Shown: piece after piece, positions 32,075-42,744 of the stretch
How positions within the stretch are numbered: position 1 is the stretch's first letter
Layout of the letters: each line of letters begins with the position of its first letter
Origin: Erpobdella octoculata
Taxonomy: Eukaryota > Annelida > Clitellata > Hirudinida > Erpobdellidae
Assembly (NCBI GenBank): GCA_963978895.1
Contig: OZ022245.1
Span: 22,954,968 to 23,018,967 of the forward strand
Direction of reading: 5' to 3'
Length of the DNA stretch: 64,000 nucleotides
Notes under the pieces: model-generated
Seen by the model: only the letters and a program-made list of their open reading frames with translations
Told to the model about the DNA's origin: nothing
The model's database searches: none
Position numbers and translations under genes: made by a program

Positions 32075-32348
32075 AGTTTAATCCTCGTCGCCAGTTGTTA
32101 TATCGTTTCTATCATATAAGTTACTACGAGTTAATTCGTTTTAACTATTTATTAGAAAACCAAATATAACATAAAACAAGTTCTTTTAAACTTAAACTAT
32201 TCAAATATATAACGACTATCTCTCGGTAGAGTTCACTAGAAGCCACGGTGTAGACAAGTGAACTCTCTGTACGATTCTATTTTATAAGCCGTCGCACCTG
32301 TAGCCTAAAGTCTAATTATTAGGAATTGTTCGGGTTCCTAACAACACC

Positions 32349-33662
32349 TTTAAAAATTTTTTTACATATCTATCAAGCAGTCCAACACTCGTTAATTTGC
32401 TTACTAAAACAATGGACTTGCGACACCAGAAATAACTTATTCCTCTGCATAAATATAAAACCAAGTCAGGTAGCCTTTTGTAAAAGTTTCCATGCATTTT
32501 TTTCCAACACGAGAGCTTCGAGTCTTTCTAAACATATACGATATTGTCCAATATGACATTGAAATCTCCGTTGCATCTCAAAAATCCCATCAATAGTTGA
32601 TAAAATCCCCACGACATCAGCATTTAAATCACATGAAAAAGGCTTGGATTCAGACACACAATTACCAATAGACCATACGCCTAAATATTTGAAGCGTTTC
32701 GTTTGAAGCCAAGAAGCAATTGGCTCATCAGAGTCACCCATCAAACGTGTTTGACTGACATCAAGATATTCAAGATGTGGCAGAAGTCTCAACAGGTTTG
32801 TCATACTTACGTCAACACTATGATCGTAAATTAGGCAAAATTGGTTACGACAGAGACTAAGCCATTTTAATTTTGTGAAGTTACAAAGAACTTTATAAAG
32901 ATTTACAAATGGGTAAATACACATACTGGTATCCGGACCGACAAGAGCCAACTCTTCCACATTTTTATAGCAAATTATTCTTTCTAAGTGTTCGGGTTCT
33001 AAAACGCAATTAGAATAGATCAATTTTTTTATATTCAAAAAATTACATGAAATAACAAATTCTTCAAACAGGTATCCGTGTTAAAAGCCGATGCACTTTG
33101 ATTGACAACAAAGAGATAATTCTTTTAAATTTGGCAAATCCAAGACAAACTTAAAAGAATTTTTGCTTCTAAGATAATCTCTGTAAAGTAAACATTTAGT
33201 TTCAATTTCTAAAACGATTAAATTTGAAGAGTAACGCTGCATTTTGGAAAGAAAATCATAAAAAAAATTAAAAGTACACAATTTTTCAATTTCATCTTCA
33301 TAAAAACTATCCCTGATTTTAATCGCGGTCAAATTGTTACTGGCGATAGACAGTATTTCGTTTTGGCTTTCCAACAAACCATCGATTTCAGAAATTTCAA
33401 GGTGAAAACTTGTATAGCTGCATTGATATGGCTTAATATAACAAGGTAACAAATAATCAAGTGGAATATTTAAAAACAAAACGTGACTTAGAGCAATCAA
33501 ATCTTCCAACAATGGATGAAAAAGAACTACGTTATTTTTTAATTGGTATTTCAGGCCATTATCTTTTATAGAATTTTCCAGAAATAAGACTTTGAAATTA
33601 TCAATAGAAAATTCCTGACAAGAAACTTTTAATGATTTTGGTCGATTTATATTATTGTTCAT
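32349..33662 (-). pseudogene. LRR gene fragment b (ZYG11-like), 5' part with likely start
   Basis: The longest copy of the arm-type LRR gene. It begins at a candidate ATG (33660-33662) with MNNNINRPKSLKVSCQEF and runs 193 codons, with LRR-like LEIETKCLLY and LPNLKELSLCCQS. A TAA near 33081 interrupts it; the left arm reads through the same place. A second frame, 33038-32466, has NVEELALVGPD, LCNFTKLKWLSLC, LPHLEYLDVSQTRL and KYLGVWSIGN, and keeps 20 bp lost in the left arm. Gypsy interrupts at 32348. ZYG11-like by layout; not certain. Confidence 0.55.
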
Positions 33663-33786
33663 TTTTGCAATAATGATCTAGTTGCTGTTATCTGTTGATT
33701 TTAAACTTCTATTAAGAGAACAAGTTTACAAAAAAACAAAGATATATATTTATGTATATATATATATATATATATATAAAGATATA

Positions 33787-33859
<73 letters not shown>

Positions 33860-33876
33860 AATTGGCTCGATATTTT
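33663..33876. repeat. (TA)n tracts
   Basis: Two TA tracts (33755-33860) with AAAGATATATATTTATATAT interruptions. They separate LRR copy b from the small PLE derivative. Confidence 0.85.
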
Positions 33877-34172
33877 CAGATAAACATGCTCTATTGAAAT
33901 ACGCACGCCATTTGACTGAAACTAACTTTTTAGTAGTCTGTTTATTGTTCGGACTTGGAACTGTCTTTATTATGTTTGGTAAGCTTAGAAATTGTTTTTT
34001 AAACAACCCTGAAGATGGCTGTCAAAGCCGAAACTGGTCAGTTGGTTCATAATAAAGCTTACAGTTTTACATTTTTAGTGATGTTTTAAACATTTTTTTA
34101 AAAATTTAAACAGACTACTAAAAAGTTAGTTTCGGTCAAATGGCGTGCGTATTTCAATAGAGCATGTTTATC

Positions 34173-34177
<5 letters not shown>
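33863..34177 (+). mobile_element. Small foldback PLE derivative with ribozyme, copy 2
   Basis: Same length and orientation as 20203-20517: 68-bp inverted arms at 33877-33944 and 34107-34174, LTR-like core, [13 protein letters not shown] in the right arm, and (TA)n on both sides. I see only a few single-base differences between the copies. Confidence 0.7.
34005..34047 (+). ncRNA. Hammerhead-like ribozyme, small PLE copy 2
   Basis: Sequence identical to 20345-20387 over the fold: AACC/GGUU, CUGAAGA, extra U, GGCU/AGCC, GAAA, GUU triplet. Confidence 0.7.
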
Positions 34178-34245
<68 letters not shown>

Positions 34246-34465
34246 TAGCTGAACCAGCAAACGATGTTTTGCCTTTTAAATTATTTTGTTTTTTTTATTA
34301 AAAGTTTAATGTACAAAATTATGACAATTTAAAAAAATAAATATCTCGAAGAACAATCGAGTGTACAATGCCCGGGGTTTTTGAAAGTTTTTTTATTGTT
34401 CTTCTCTTTTGCTCGACCCCCTTGCTCTCCCGTTTCCTCTTGTTTTCCCGTATATATGGTATATA
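34178..34465 (-). mobile_element. (TA)n and a Helitron-like 3' end of another family
   Basis: (TA)n to 34242, then ACTAGCTGAACCAGCAAACG and ATGTTTTGCCTTTTAAATTA, the reversed 3' end of a family with ...GCTAGT. It continues with CAATGCCCGGGGTTTTTGAA and CTCTCCCGTTTCC pieces like the foldback units. Probably a hybrid non-autonomous copy. Confidence 0.45.
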
Positions 34466-35402
34466 TCTATATATATAAAAGAACATATCCTGACTGACTG
34501 ACTGATAATCAACGCCGAGCTCAAAAGCCTCATCCTAGTGATCCTAGGAACGTGATATTTGGAAGTTAAATTACTTTTATTGCGTAAGCATCCACTAAGA
34601 AAGGATTTTTAAAAATTTTGCTCCTGAGGGGAAAAAACTGGAAAACAAACTTTTTTCTAAAACAATGTATATCTCAAAAATCAAAAATTAGGAGATTTTG
34701 AAATTTGGTATATGGATTCTTTTTGAAAAATAAAAAGATACGTGTTTCACCCTTTTTGAAAATTCGGTTTCCCGGACCTCAAACGTGGGGTGGAAAAAAG
34801 AAAAACTAAAAAAGTGAAAGTTTTAAAATTTGTAATATAATAATAAAATACGTGTTTTTTCATTTTTTGAAAAATTATTTTTCAATCTTTGAGGTTATGT
34901 GCCTGTTAAAACTGGCTAAATCCAGATGATCACCAGCCGGGCCATGCTTTGATTGTTGTGCTTATGAGTCAGGCCAGTTTGGGCCTAAATAACAAGCCAG
35001 GCCTGAAATTTTCTGCCTATAAATTATGCCGGACCGGGTCTAAAAAATCCGTTTAGGGCTCTATGGATTAAAAAATAGCACGGGCCGGGTAGGCCGTGAT
35101 TTTGAGATTTTTATTTTTAATAATAGTTCATAGTCTTTTACACAATTGAGATCTTCAGACGGGACAAACCTAAAGTCAAGGTGGGAAGAGCCGGGGTTTT
35201 TTGCCGAGTATAGAAATTTTGAGCCTCTAAAAACGGGCCGGGCCCAGATTAGACGGGCCGGGTAATTTTGGCTTATGAAACAGGCCTGGCCAAATTGTCG
35301 ACGGGCCGGGCCGTAAAAACTCGGTCAGTGCAGTACTCTACTATGGATACACGGTTCAAATTTTCTAATTTCAAGCGAGCGAAGCCGCGACGGGCCCTGC
35401 TA

Positions 35403-35403
<1 letters not shown>
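34466..35403 (+). mobile_element. Helitron-like repeat, complete ends
   Basis: 5' TCTATATATATAAAAGAACA, a GACTGACTGACTGA run, AATCAACGCCGAGCTCAAAA, GGCCGGGC-rich stretches at 34980-35310, and 3' GCGAAGCCGCGACGGGCCCTGCTAG followed by T. The 5' TC, 3' CTAG and A/T flanks fit Helitron-type rules. 938 bp with no coding; non-autonomous. Confidence 0.55.
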
Positions 35404-35477
<74 letters not shown>

Positions 35478-35484
35478 TATATGT
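35404..35484. repeat. (TA)n microsatellite
   Basis: TA tract between a Helitron-like 3' end and a hAT-like end. Confidence 0.9.
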
Positions 35485-35735
35485 TAGGGATGTCACGGGT
35501 ACCCGACCCGAACCCGAAGTTCGGTACTACCCGGTCTTTTTTTGATACCCGAACCCGAAAGTGTGACAAATTAAAACCCGAACCCGAAATTTGAAAAAAT
35601 TGAAGCCTGAACCCGAACCCAAACCCGAACTATTAAAAATTTGAAACCCGAACCCGAACTTTTACAAAATCAAAACCCGAACCCAAACCCGAAATTTTCA
35701 AAAATTAAAACCCGAACTTCAACTTATAATATATG
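35485..35735 (+). mobile_element. hAT-like single end with ACCCGAACCCGAA repeats
   Basis: Starts TAGGGATGTCACGGGTACCC and carries about ten degenerate ACCCGAACCCGAA(A) repeats, the same design as the element at 22043. No matching right end is found before the PLE-E sequence, so it is truncated. Confidence 0.5.
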
Positions 35736-36077
35736 TTTTGCTGACTTGTTTTGAGTTGATTGTAGATCATATTTTGTAATGTGTAAAACCAAGGTATTAT
35801 GGTTAGAAACGGGTTTGTATAGAGTGGGAAGAATATATTATGCGACTTTTAGTTCTGTGCATATTTTTTTTCATTATATGACTTTAAGTTCTTTGCGGAT
35901 TTTGTTTACAATGAGCCTTGAAAATGGAGTAAAGGTACTCCGAAACGCGTCGGCAAATCAAATAAAATGATGAATAGTGAACTGTTTTCGGTTGAAAGTG
36001 TGCGAAAGAATTTTCGTAGTGTTGAAAGAAGTCTTCAAAAACTTGTATCGTGTAAGTATGCGGTGACTTTTAATAAA
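35736..36077 (+). mobile_element. Penelope-like element 3' end (PLE-E), degenerate
   Basis: LTR-like DNA, then a decayed ribozyme site at about 35913-35955 (GAGCC..UUGAAAA..GGAGU/ACUCC..GAAAC..GUCGGC), then the coding motif MNSELFSVESVRKNFRSV..YAVTFNKEY, ending in (TA)n. The ribozyme core is too changed to be active. Confidence 0.55.

Positions 36078-36124
<47 letters not shown>
36078..36124. repeat. (TA)n between two PLE ends
   Basis: TA tract shared by the PLE-E 3' end (plus strand) and the PLE-D inverted 3' end (minus strand). Confidence 0.9.
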
Positions 36125-36128
<4 letters not shown>

Positions 36129-36624
36129 CTTTCATGCATGCTCCATTAAAAATAACTGCCCATTTTTTGTTTATTATTTTTTTAACATAAGATTCCAATC
36201 TACAGACAACGACTTTGTTTTTTAAATAAAATTCTTTATTAATTTTCGTAGCGGGCTTACTGTACAGTTTCGGCTCGAAAGCCATCATCAGAGCCCTTGA
36301 ATAGAAAATAATGCGAATATTCAAAAACGAACGAAGTGAAATTAGAATTATGGTAAAACGTGCTTACTTAAAACCAGACGATTAGGCGATGAATATAATG
36401 CGAACAGGTAAAATAGTGTGAAGTAAAATTAAAGCGAGGTACATGGTATATGAAAGACGGGAGTACTATTGTAAAAACAGAAGACATAAAGTGGAGTGAA
36501 ACTGCGTTATATATTGTTGGGTGTTTGATATAGAATGAAAAACGGTTTTGGAAGATGTGTAAACTTACTAGAAATCGACTTCAAAAACCACGAAGCAACC
36601 AGCGAAACAGTAAACGTATAGCAT
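36125..36624 (-). mobile_element. PLE-D inverted tail, outer piece
   Basis: Reverse complement of 45085-45595, including the hammerhead (36253-36296) and the KWAVIFNGACMKEN motif. It continues at 39902-39967 and 41707-41937 after two insertions. Together these rebuild an inverted partial copy of the PLE-D 3' region in front of the plus-strand copy. Confidence 0.8.
36253..36296 (-). ncRNA. Hammerhead ribozyme (PLE-D inverted copy), canonical
   Basis: On the minus strand: GGGCU, CUGAUGA, U, GGCU-UUCG-AGCC, GAAA, C-UGUACA-G, GUA, AGCCC. Identical to 45395-45438. All core bases are conserved. Confidence 0.85.
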
Positions 36625-37409
36625 TAGTCCAGGAGAATTAAAAAAAAGCTGGCATAATTGGAAGCAAAGCAGTTAGATATTTTGTTTTGTAGGTATATGT
36701 GTTAGCAACAATTAGTTAAAAATCCACCCTTCCAACTCATCGTATAAAAAAATTACAGACGATTTTCAAAATCGGCCTTAAAATCGGTAAAATAATTAAA
36801 TATGCCAGCTCTTTTAATCCAATTAAATGAAAATAACTACAGTTTAACCTTAATGCTTTATTGTTACTTATTGCATGATATACAAACATTAATAATTATC
36901 AATAAAAATAAAAAAAATACAAATAAACTGATTTATGGAGCCGTTTTTTCCTAAAATATACAATATATCAGCTCTTAAAATTCATTTAAATAAAAATAAC
37001 TCAATCTATAGATGAAAACTACCTAATGCAAAATATACATAAGTTAAAATTTGTCTCGCAACATTATATACGATACAAATAAACTACTGTATTATGCCGT
37101 TTTTGACTAAATGTGCAAAAAAAACTAAGATTATTATGAAAATTGCTTGTTACATACTATTTAATATACACATATTAAAAAGCATACATATAAATCCATA
37201 AATAATTTCCAATTTCAACATACAATAAAAAAAACAAACAGAAAAACAACAAAAACACCTAAAAATAACAATTTCTTTATTTCCCGCCCTGTGTCTGTGT
37301 GCCTATATCCCTTTTGTTTGGTTATATAAAGTTTGTATGGTAGGTCCAGTAGTACAATTTCTTTAAAATAATAAATAAAAATTTCAGTTAGACCACTGTA
37401 AATAAAGCC

Positions 37410-38785
37410 TCACGTTAAATTTGCATCCCGATCGGAGACGCTCAGATCATCAATATCAGAAGTAGTCAAAAACTCCATTTTCAATATTGATTCCAAAAGC
37501 AAAGCAAACAAAGCTGACTCTACTAAAAAGTGTCCGCATAGTGCTCTAGCCACTGCCTTCCCTGTCATCATGTGAGTTATGGCTATAGGTCCATAACAGC
37601 ACTGCAGCGCTTCTGTCAAACCTGAGCCAGCCATGACATGACCAATGCTGCCCAAATAATTCATCAAGACATGAAACCCACCTAGACGACATACTATGTT
37701 CAGTTTGGATGAATGCACAATATCAACAGCCTTTAACCACAGCGGCTGGGCGAAAGTCACACAAGCCGTTGGAATGTTGAGCTTTTGAGCCTGGTTAACG
37801 TGGAAAAAATACAAGACATGTCATTAGGGTTCAAATCAATAATCGGAAGCATCCTTATGTCTGATGATGATCTGAAATCTCTGTCAGGTTTACAAGCATG
37901 TTCCATAAAGCCGGACCAATTTGGCCTTTGCTGATCTTCATCTAAGCACAAGATACCAATTTTCCAGGCAAGTTCCAAGTTTAAAGAAGGAGGCAACACA
38001 GAAGGAAAATTTAAGTGAGAAATGGGCTTGAAAGACATCACTGATAATGATGACTTGTCGGGGAATGTGTATCCCAATATAGGAATACCTCGGTTTTTCA
38101 CAACACAACTGGATTTTAGGCGTGACAATCGAGGTACAGCTGATTCAGCATAGTGTCCTGACCCTAATCGATTACACGGAGTAGACATTGATATGATGCC
38201 CATACCGTGAAAGGTACCACTTCCATCTAAAGTGATAATGTTGTGGTCAAGATTATCACCAGACCATTGCATAAAACATTGAGGAAAAGACTGAGGAGTA
38301 TCAGGGGAGTCATTCTGAACCACTGATTGTTTAAAAAGTTTAACTTCATCATATGAAATTGAAAATCCCAACCGTGACAGCAAATCAAGCAGCCATCTAG
38401 ATCCAAAGGCGTGATCTAAACTAACTCCAACGCCAAACAAAATTGGAGAGATAAGAGATCTTTGTCTTGCCCCCTGCACAATAGAATGACATATGGAAAC
38501 TTGTTTCATTTCATTACAAACAATATTTTCAATTAAGATTTTCAACAAACTAGGAATCCACTTTTTGGCATTTTCAATATTTGAGAAAGCATCAGTTCCT
38601 GGATACGTTTCATTTGAGGACATTTCCCTTATTTGAGCTCTTATCAATTTTGCTGCTGCCACTATGATACGTTCACTCTCATCTTCTATGCTACTCTTTT
38701 TTTCAGCATACCATTGGTTAGTTATAATGTGAGATGCCATGTTACAAAAGCAAATAACATTTTTCTGACCACAATATTTCGGCAA
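37410..38785 (-). pseudogene. Transposon protein, C-terminal two-thirds (frames 38785-37757 and 37814-37410)
   Basis: Two overlapping frames of one protein. The first has NMASHIITNQWYAEKKSSIE, ICHSIVQGARQRSLISPILF, GFSISYDEVKLFKQSV and DNLDHNIITLDGSGTFHGMG. The 'DN.DHN..TLDG.GTFHGMG' motif belongs to a protein family I have seen repeated in invertebrate genomes, usually uncharacterised and transposon-linked. The second continues with FHVLMNYLGSIGHVMAGSGL and ends near 37410. The break at about 37790 is a frameshift. The Asp/His-rich motifs might be catalytic, but this is a guess. Confidence 0.55.
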
Positions 38786-38918
38786 AAAATATGTGCTCAG
38801 CGTAGCGTTCTTCCAGCTTTCGTTTTATATGTTTTAATGAATACACTTCACCATCTTCCGATAATTCTTGCATTTTAATTTGTATTTCAGCTATCGTATA
38901 AATTCCTTGATCTTCTTC

Positions 38919-39642
38919 TTATAACCAGTCACACAGTTTTTCAAAAGTAATTAACATGTCGTTATCTGGATGTCGACCTGGATGGTTTCGGCCAGCGGTA
39001 TTATCTCCGACATGTGATGATCTACATTTTAAGAACACAGAAAGACACACTCTGTGGTAACGAGCTTCTTCAGCTGGTAAGTCATTGCATGAATTTAACC
39101 TACCAAGAACTTCTACACTCCATGCATCATTTTTTTGTGGCAAGTTTCAATGATAGTTTCTCTGAATTTCAATGTCATCACAGTACTTGATTCTTCTTTT
39201 AAATGTTTTCTACTTTCTCCAAAAACTATTTTTCCACACAAAAAACAATGTTGCTTCCAATTGAAAGTGTCGACAGACAATCGTAATAATTTACACTTAA
39301 AATTCTCTTGATCAACACCAACACTTTCTGCATGCTGCTCATTCTTTCGTTGCAATTGATCAAAACTTCTTTTGTTAGTGTAGTCTCTCCGGCAATGATC
39401 ATGAACATTAGCTACATTTGGTTTATTTAACTGTTAAATTTTAACAGATACTCTGTTAACTGTTCATCACCACGTAAAACGCTGAATTGACATAACGTTT
39501 CAATACCTTTAACACCTAGTCGACCTAGTGTAACCATCTTGACTGTATCACAGACGTTGTCGGAACGGAATTCAGTTCGACAAATTAAACATACCATTTC
39601 ATTTAGTTCACCCATTTCGAAAAAGAACAATAAAAACTCCAA
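38919..39642 (-). pseudogene. Transposon protein, Cys-rich N-terminal third (three frames)
   Basis: Frame 39642-39427 starts near MGELNEMVCLICRTEF (C-x2-C). The next piece, to 39113, has KQHCFLCGKIVFGESRKHLK (C-x2-C) and ends ETCHKK. Frame 39143-38919 has DAWSVEVLGRLNSCNDLPAE and EARYHRVCLSVF (H-x2-C), ending FEKLCDWL. Together they look like a zinc-binding region built from C-x2-C and H-x2-C pairs, upstream of the DHN..TLDG protein. At least two frameshifts separate them, so this copy is dead. Confidence 0.5.
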
Positions 39643-39901
39643 AAAATAGATATTTTACAAAATCCTAACTTAGAAATTCGATGCTTGACGGCAATTTACG
39701 AAAATACTAACTTATGAACTTATCGCTCACTACGGTAAATCTCTTTCAAAAAAGCGTCAAAAAACCAATTTCCGAAACGACGATTTCAACCGATTTTTGC
39801 AGGAAGATTCATAAACGTATTACAAACAAAATATCCGAAAATCAGCTTGCTTCAAATTTTGTCTAGGTACAACAAGGAAAATTTTTAATTCTCCTGGACT
39901 A

Positions 39902-39967
39902 CATGCCGAGAAGTAAATGTTTACGTTGTGACCAGCGAAGCGATGGCCGACACGAAAGATAAAATAT
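39902..39967 (-). mobile_element. PLE-D inverted tail, middle piece
   Basis: Complement of about 45012-45074 (TTCGTGTCGGCCATCGCTTC). It lies between the DNA transposon and the CR1 insertion. Confidence 0.8.
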
Positions 39968-41706
39968 AAGATAAGATAAGATAAGATAACGTTTATTATA
40001 GTGGTTTAGAAGACTTTACGCCTATAGACAACCACTTCGAATTAAAAATAATAATAAATAGAATAGAATAAAATAAAATAAATGATATTAATAGATAAAT
40101 AAACTAATAAAAATAAATAATTGCATAAAAAATCAGTATCCATGCCTGGATAGCGCTACTTTAAAAGATGTGGTAGTCTCAGATGCTACAGTGTCATCGT
40201 CCAAGTCATTCCATATGTTTACCACTCTAGAACTAAAAAAAGCCTTTTTTAAAGTCTTTTCTTGTTTTTTAAAAAGCTTGAATCTATGTCCCCTAGTGCT
40301 TTGAATCGGTGGTTGTTCGAAAAACATTGCTGGTGTTAAATCCTCTTTTCCTGTTATTATCTTGTAGGCTTCGATCAAGTCACCCCTACTTCTCCTTTTC
40401 TCTAGAGTTGTTAAGCCGCATTGTTTTAATCTTTCTTCGTAAGGTAACTGGCTTAAATGCTTAATCAACTTTGTAGCCCTCCTTTGTACCTTCTCCAACA
40501 CTACGATGTTCTTTTTTAAAACAGGGCTCCAAGCTTGTACACAATATTCTAGATGTGGTCTTACCAAACATTTGTATAGTCTGATAATTATTTCCTGGTT
40601 TCGACTTATTATTGTTCTCTTGACCAATCCTAAAATCTTATTGGCTCGCTTTGCTGCTTCCGCACACTGTCTTGATGGTTTGCCGCTATTGTGTACTACA
40701 ACTCCCAGATCTCTTTCCTCTTCAGATGTCTTCAACAATATTCCTCCCATCTCATACTGAAACTCTTGATTTCTCTTACCCATGTGCATCACTGAGCATT
40801 TATCTACGTTGAACATCATTTGCCAGTCTAGGGACCATTGGTATACTTTTGCAAGATCTTTCCTTAAAATGTCGTCATCCAGCTCACACTCTACTTTCAT
40901 GGATAACTTTGTGTCATCAGCAAATTTCGAGACCTTTGAACAAGTCGCTAAATCAAGGTCGTTAATGAACAGAACAAATAGTAATGGTCCCAAAACGGAT
41001 CCTTGCGGTACACCACTTTTTATGCTTTTCCACTCCGAGTATTTCCCTTTAATTCCCACTTTTTGTCTTCTGTCAGCTAGCCATTCTTTGATCCATCCTC
41101 GAATATTACCTCCTATTCCAGCCGCTTCTATTTTTCTCATCAACCGTGTATGTGGTACTTTGTCGAAGGCTTTGGCAAAATCCTGATAGACTATGTCTAC
41201 AGGGGATCCTTTATCTAAGTGGGTATAAACATTTTCAAAACAATCTAGCAAATTTGTTAGACATGATCGCCTTTGTACGAATCCATGTTGGCTGTTTATC
41301 AAAATGCTGTGGTGTCTAATGTGATTCATTAATTCGAGCTGAATGATTTTTTCCATGACTTTGCAAATAATACACGTGAGACTTACTGGACGATAGTTAC
41401 TTGCCTCAGATCTGCTACCTTTTTTAAAGAGTGGTACAATGATTGCATCTTTCCAATCACGAGGAATTTCTCCAGTTTTCAAGGACCTGTTCATTATTTC
41501 TGCTAACACATCGCTTATTTCGTGTCTTACTTCTCTTAAAAACATGGGATGTAATGCATCGATACCCGGACTTTTATCTGTTTTTAGGTCCTTCAAGTGT
41601 CTTTCAACGTTCTCTTTTGTGATAACCACATCAGTCATTTTCTCGTCTATTTTTCCCTTAAACATGTTCACAGGTTCCGGTATGTTTTCTATGTCTTCTT
41701 CAGTAA
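39968..41706 (-). mobile_element. 5'-truncated CR1-type LINE in PLE-D tail
   Basis: Minus-strand element with 3' tail (TTATC)n at 39968-39990, inserted in GATAAAATAT / AAATATGAAATATAAA of the PLE tail, with AAATAT on both sides. Truncated within the RT domain start, so the endonuclease is lost. Confidence 0.85.
40133..41705 (-). CDS. CR1-type reverse transcriptase, open frame
   Basis: About 524 element-derived codons without a stop. The first 14 residues of the full frame (to 41749) come from PLE sequence. Motifs in order: LKTDKSPGIDALHPMFLREV, ASNYRPVSLTCIICKVMEKI, NSQHGFVQRRSCLTNLLDCF, VYQDFAKAFDKVPH, SGVPQGSVLGPLLFVLFIND, FADDTKL (catalytic FADD), then LGVVVHNSGKPSRQCAEAAK and a C-terminal FFSSRVVNIWNDLDDDTVA. 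These are CR1-group hallmarks. It would reverse-transcribe its own RNA in a complete element; here it lacks the endonuclease and its promoter. The clean frame implies a young insertion. Confidence 0.9.
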
Positions 41707-41937
41707 AAAATATGAAATATAAAATATAAAATCGGAATGAAAGGATCACGAGAGTAATAGGTTACGACTGAAATAAAATAAAAGTATAAGTATAAAAGTA
41801 TAGAACTGAATGAAATGCGGCTAATCACTTTCGTCTGCGGAAAGTTATGTTGCCGCAGTTAGTTAAATGAGGGAATTCGGACGAGCAGTCCACACGCACG
41901 GATCCGCTGTTATCGCCGGGCGGAACCGCTCGATTAT
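41707..41937 (-). mobile_element. PLE-D inverted tail, inner piece
   Basis: Complement of about 44775-45003, including the reversed end of the PLE protein (NCGNITFRRRK on the minus strand). It joins the plus-strand PLE copy at about 41937 (CGCTCGATTA / TCACGTCC). Confidence 0.8.
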
Positions 41938-42613
41938 CACGTCCATAATACGCAACAATGTTTCCGTCGCCAGTCCCGAACGTTATCAGCTTAGACTGCG
42001 GATATTTTATAAATGTCCGAAAGCTCATCAACTCGTCGCTGTCAACAGCTCGACGTCAAAAAATGACATTAGCAAGAACCATCTCAAAAGAACTAACGTC
42101 GTCTATGAGTTCCAATTTCCTCTCTGTCGTCCCGCGATGCAAACTTACATAGGCCACACTCGGACCACGTTAGCGAGGCGGCTGACAATGCACATCCGGG
42201 GTGGCAGTATACGCACTCATCTACAAACCGTACACAACGTCAAACCAACAAGATTACTTTTGGACCCAAACACAAAAATACTCTCATTCAACAACGACCC
42301 CACACGACTGAAGATTCTGGAAGCATTGTTTATCCAAAATAAACGCCCTACAATTAACGTCCAGGATGACGCCTTCGCGCACACTCTGCAGCTTTTTGGT
42401 CGTATAGACAACCATGCTCGTCGTTCCACTCCATACGAACGTTTACCTCACCCTAATAACCAGCTTATCAGCCGATCCTCTGGCGGTGTGGCGCGTCGCT
42501 CAACCTTCGATCGTCGTGCTAACTGCCCCGGTACTCGGGAAGGCGGCGAGATACTCTCCTCCTCCGACTACAGATGCGACCTACCAATCCTCCACTTAAT
42601 TCAATCTATATAG
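41938..42613 (+). CDS. Penelope-like element GIY-YIG endonuclease domain
   Basis: The frame contains NVVYEFQFPLCRPAMQTYIG, HTRTTLARRLTMHIRGGSIR, THLQTVHNVKPTRLLL and RLKILEALFIQNKRPTINVQ. This is the PLE type of GIY-YIG nuclease: VYEF for the GIY strand, YIG, the following Arg and His, the catalytic Glu in LEAL, and the final Asn. In PLEs it follows the RT and nicks the target DNA. The RT is not present (5' truncation at 41938). The first Cys of the usual C-P-x-C pair is Phe. The frame closes at 42613; a neighbouring frame continues the tail to the hAT insertion. Confidence 0.85.
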
Positions 42614-42744
42614 ACGCCGTTCCTTCGACACCCGTCAACGCTTCCGGCTGCGGAGGCGGTCTTCGCAATATCGACTCACACTCCGGCCGTACCATTTCAC
42701 CTTCACGATTGAATTCTCCACATATCGATCATTGCTCAGCGGAT
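42614..42744 (+). pseudogene. PLE-D protein tail, first part (frame-shifted)
   Basis: Reads IYIDAVPSTPVNASGCGGGL..HIDHCSAD in a different frame from the nuclease, a Ser/Pro-rich tail, up to the hAT insertion. A similar phrase (IPIYVDATPSTSGDAVPHAT) recurs after the hAT element at about 44514-44575, hinting at an internal repeat in the tail. Confidence 0.5.

Larger units (their letters stand above)
29750..32348 (-). mobile_element. Deleted Ty3/Gypsy LTR retrotransposon (right arm)
   Basis: LTRs 32096-32343 (5') and 29755-30000 (3'), target duplication ACACC on the plus strand (GGTGT reversed) at 29750-29754 and 32344-32348. Gag frame 32074-31484, collapsed pol 31469-30745, integrase tail 30511-30032, SINE inside. 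Same deletions as the left arm, so the element had already decayed before the duplication. Confidence 0.9.
26301..33180 (-). repeat. Right arm of the ~7-kb inverted repeat
   Basis: Reverse complement of 5155-12354. Unlike the left arm, its inner end continues into the rest of the RNase H domain (26095-26300), so the break cuts only the left copy. It lacks the SINE found at 9097-9311 and the SINE fragment at 5511-5615, and it keeps 20 bp of LRR coding sequence lost from the left arm. Its outer end continues into another 480 bp of LRR gene. Confidence 0.9.
36622..39904 (-). mobile_element. DNA transposon with 3-bp TSD (CAT), unassigned superfamily
   Basis: Inserted in the PLE-D tail: the ends TAGTCCAGGAGAATTAAAAA (36625) and its complement (to 39901) are inverted, and CAT flanks both (36622-36624, 39902-39904). 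The uninterrupted PLE copy at about 45069-45080 shows the empty site GCATGCCGAG. Length 3277 bp. Minus-strand coding is broken into five frames. By TSD length Academ, CMC/EnSpm or PIF/Harbinger are possible; I do not recognise the transposase type. 36660-37400 is AT-rich non-coding. Confidence 0.75.

Noticed and set aside
35913..35955. Active hammerhead in PLE-E
   Set aside because: The position and GAAAC..GUC are right, but the CUGANGA core is degraded (UUGAAAA), so it is noted only as a relic.
40506..41729. Frames on the plus strand opposite the CR1 reverse transcriptase
   Set aside because: Shadows of the strong minus-strand RT frame, with no domain of their own.
42217..42429. Minus-strand frame opposite the GIY-YIG domain
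   Set aside because: Antisense shadow; the plus strand has the conserved nuclease motifs.
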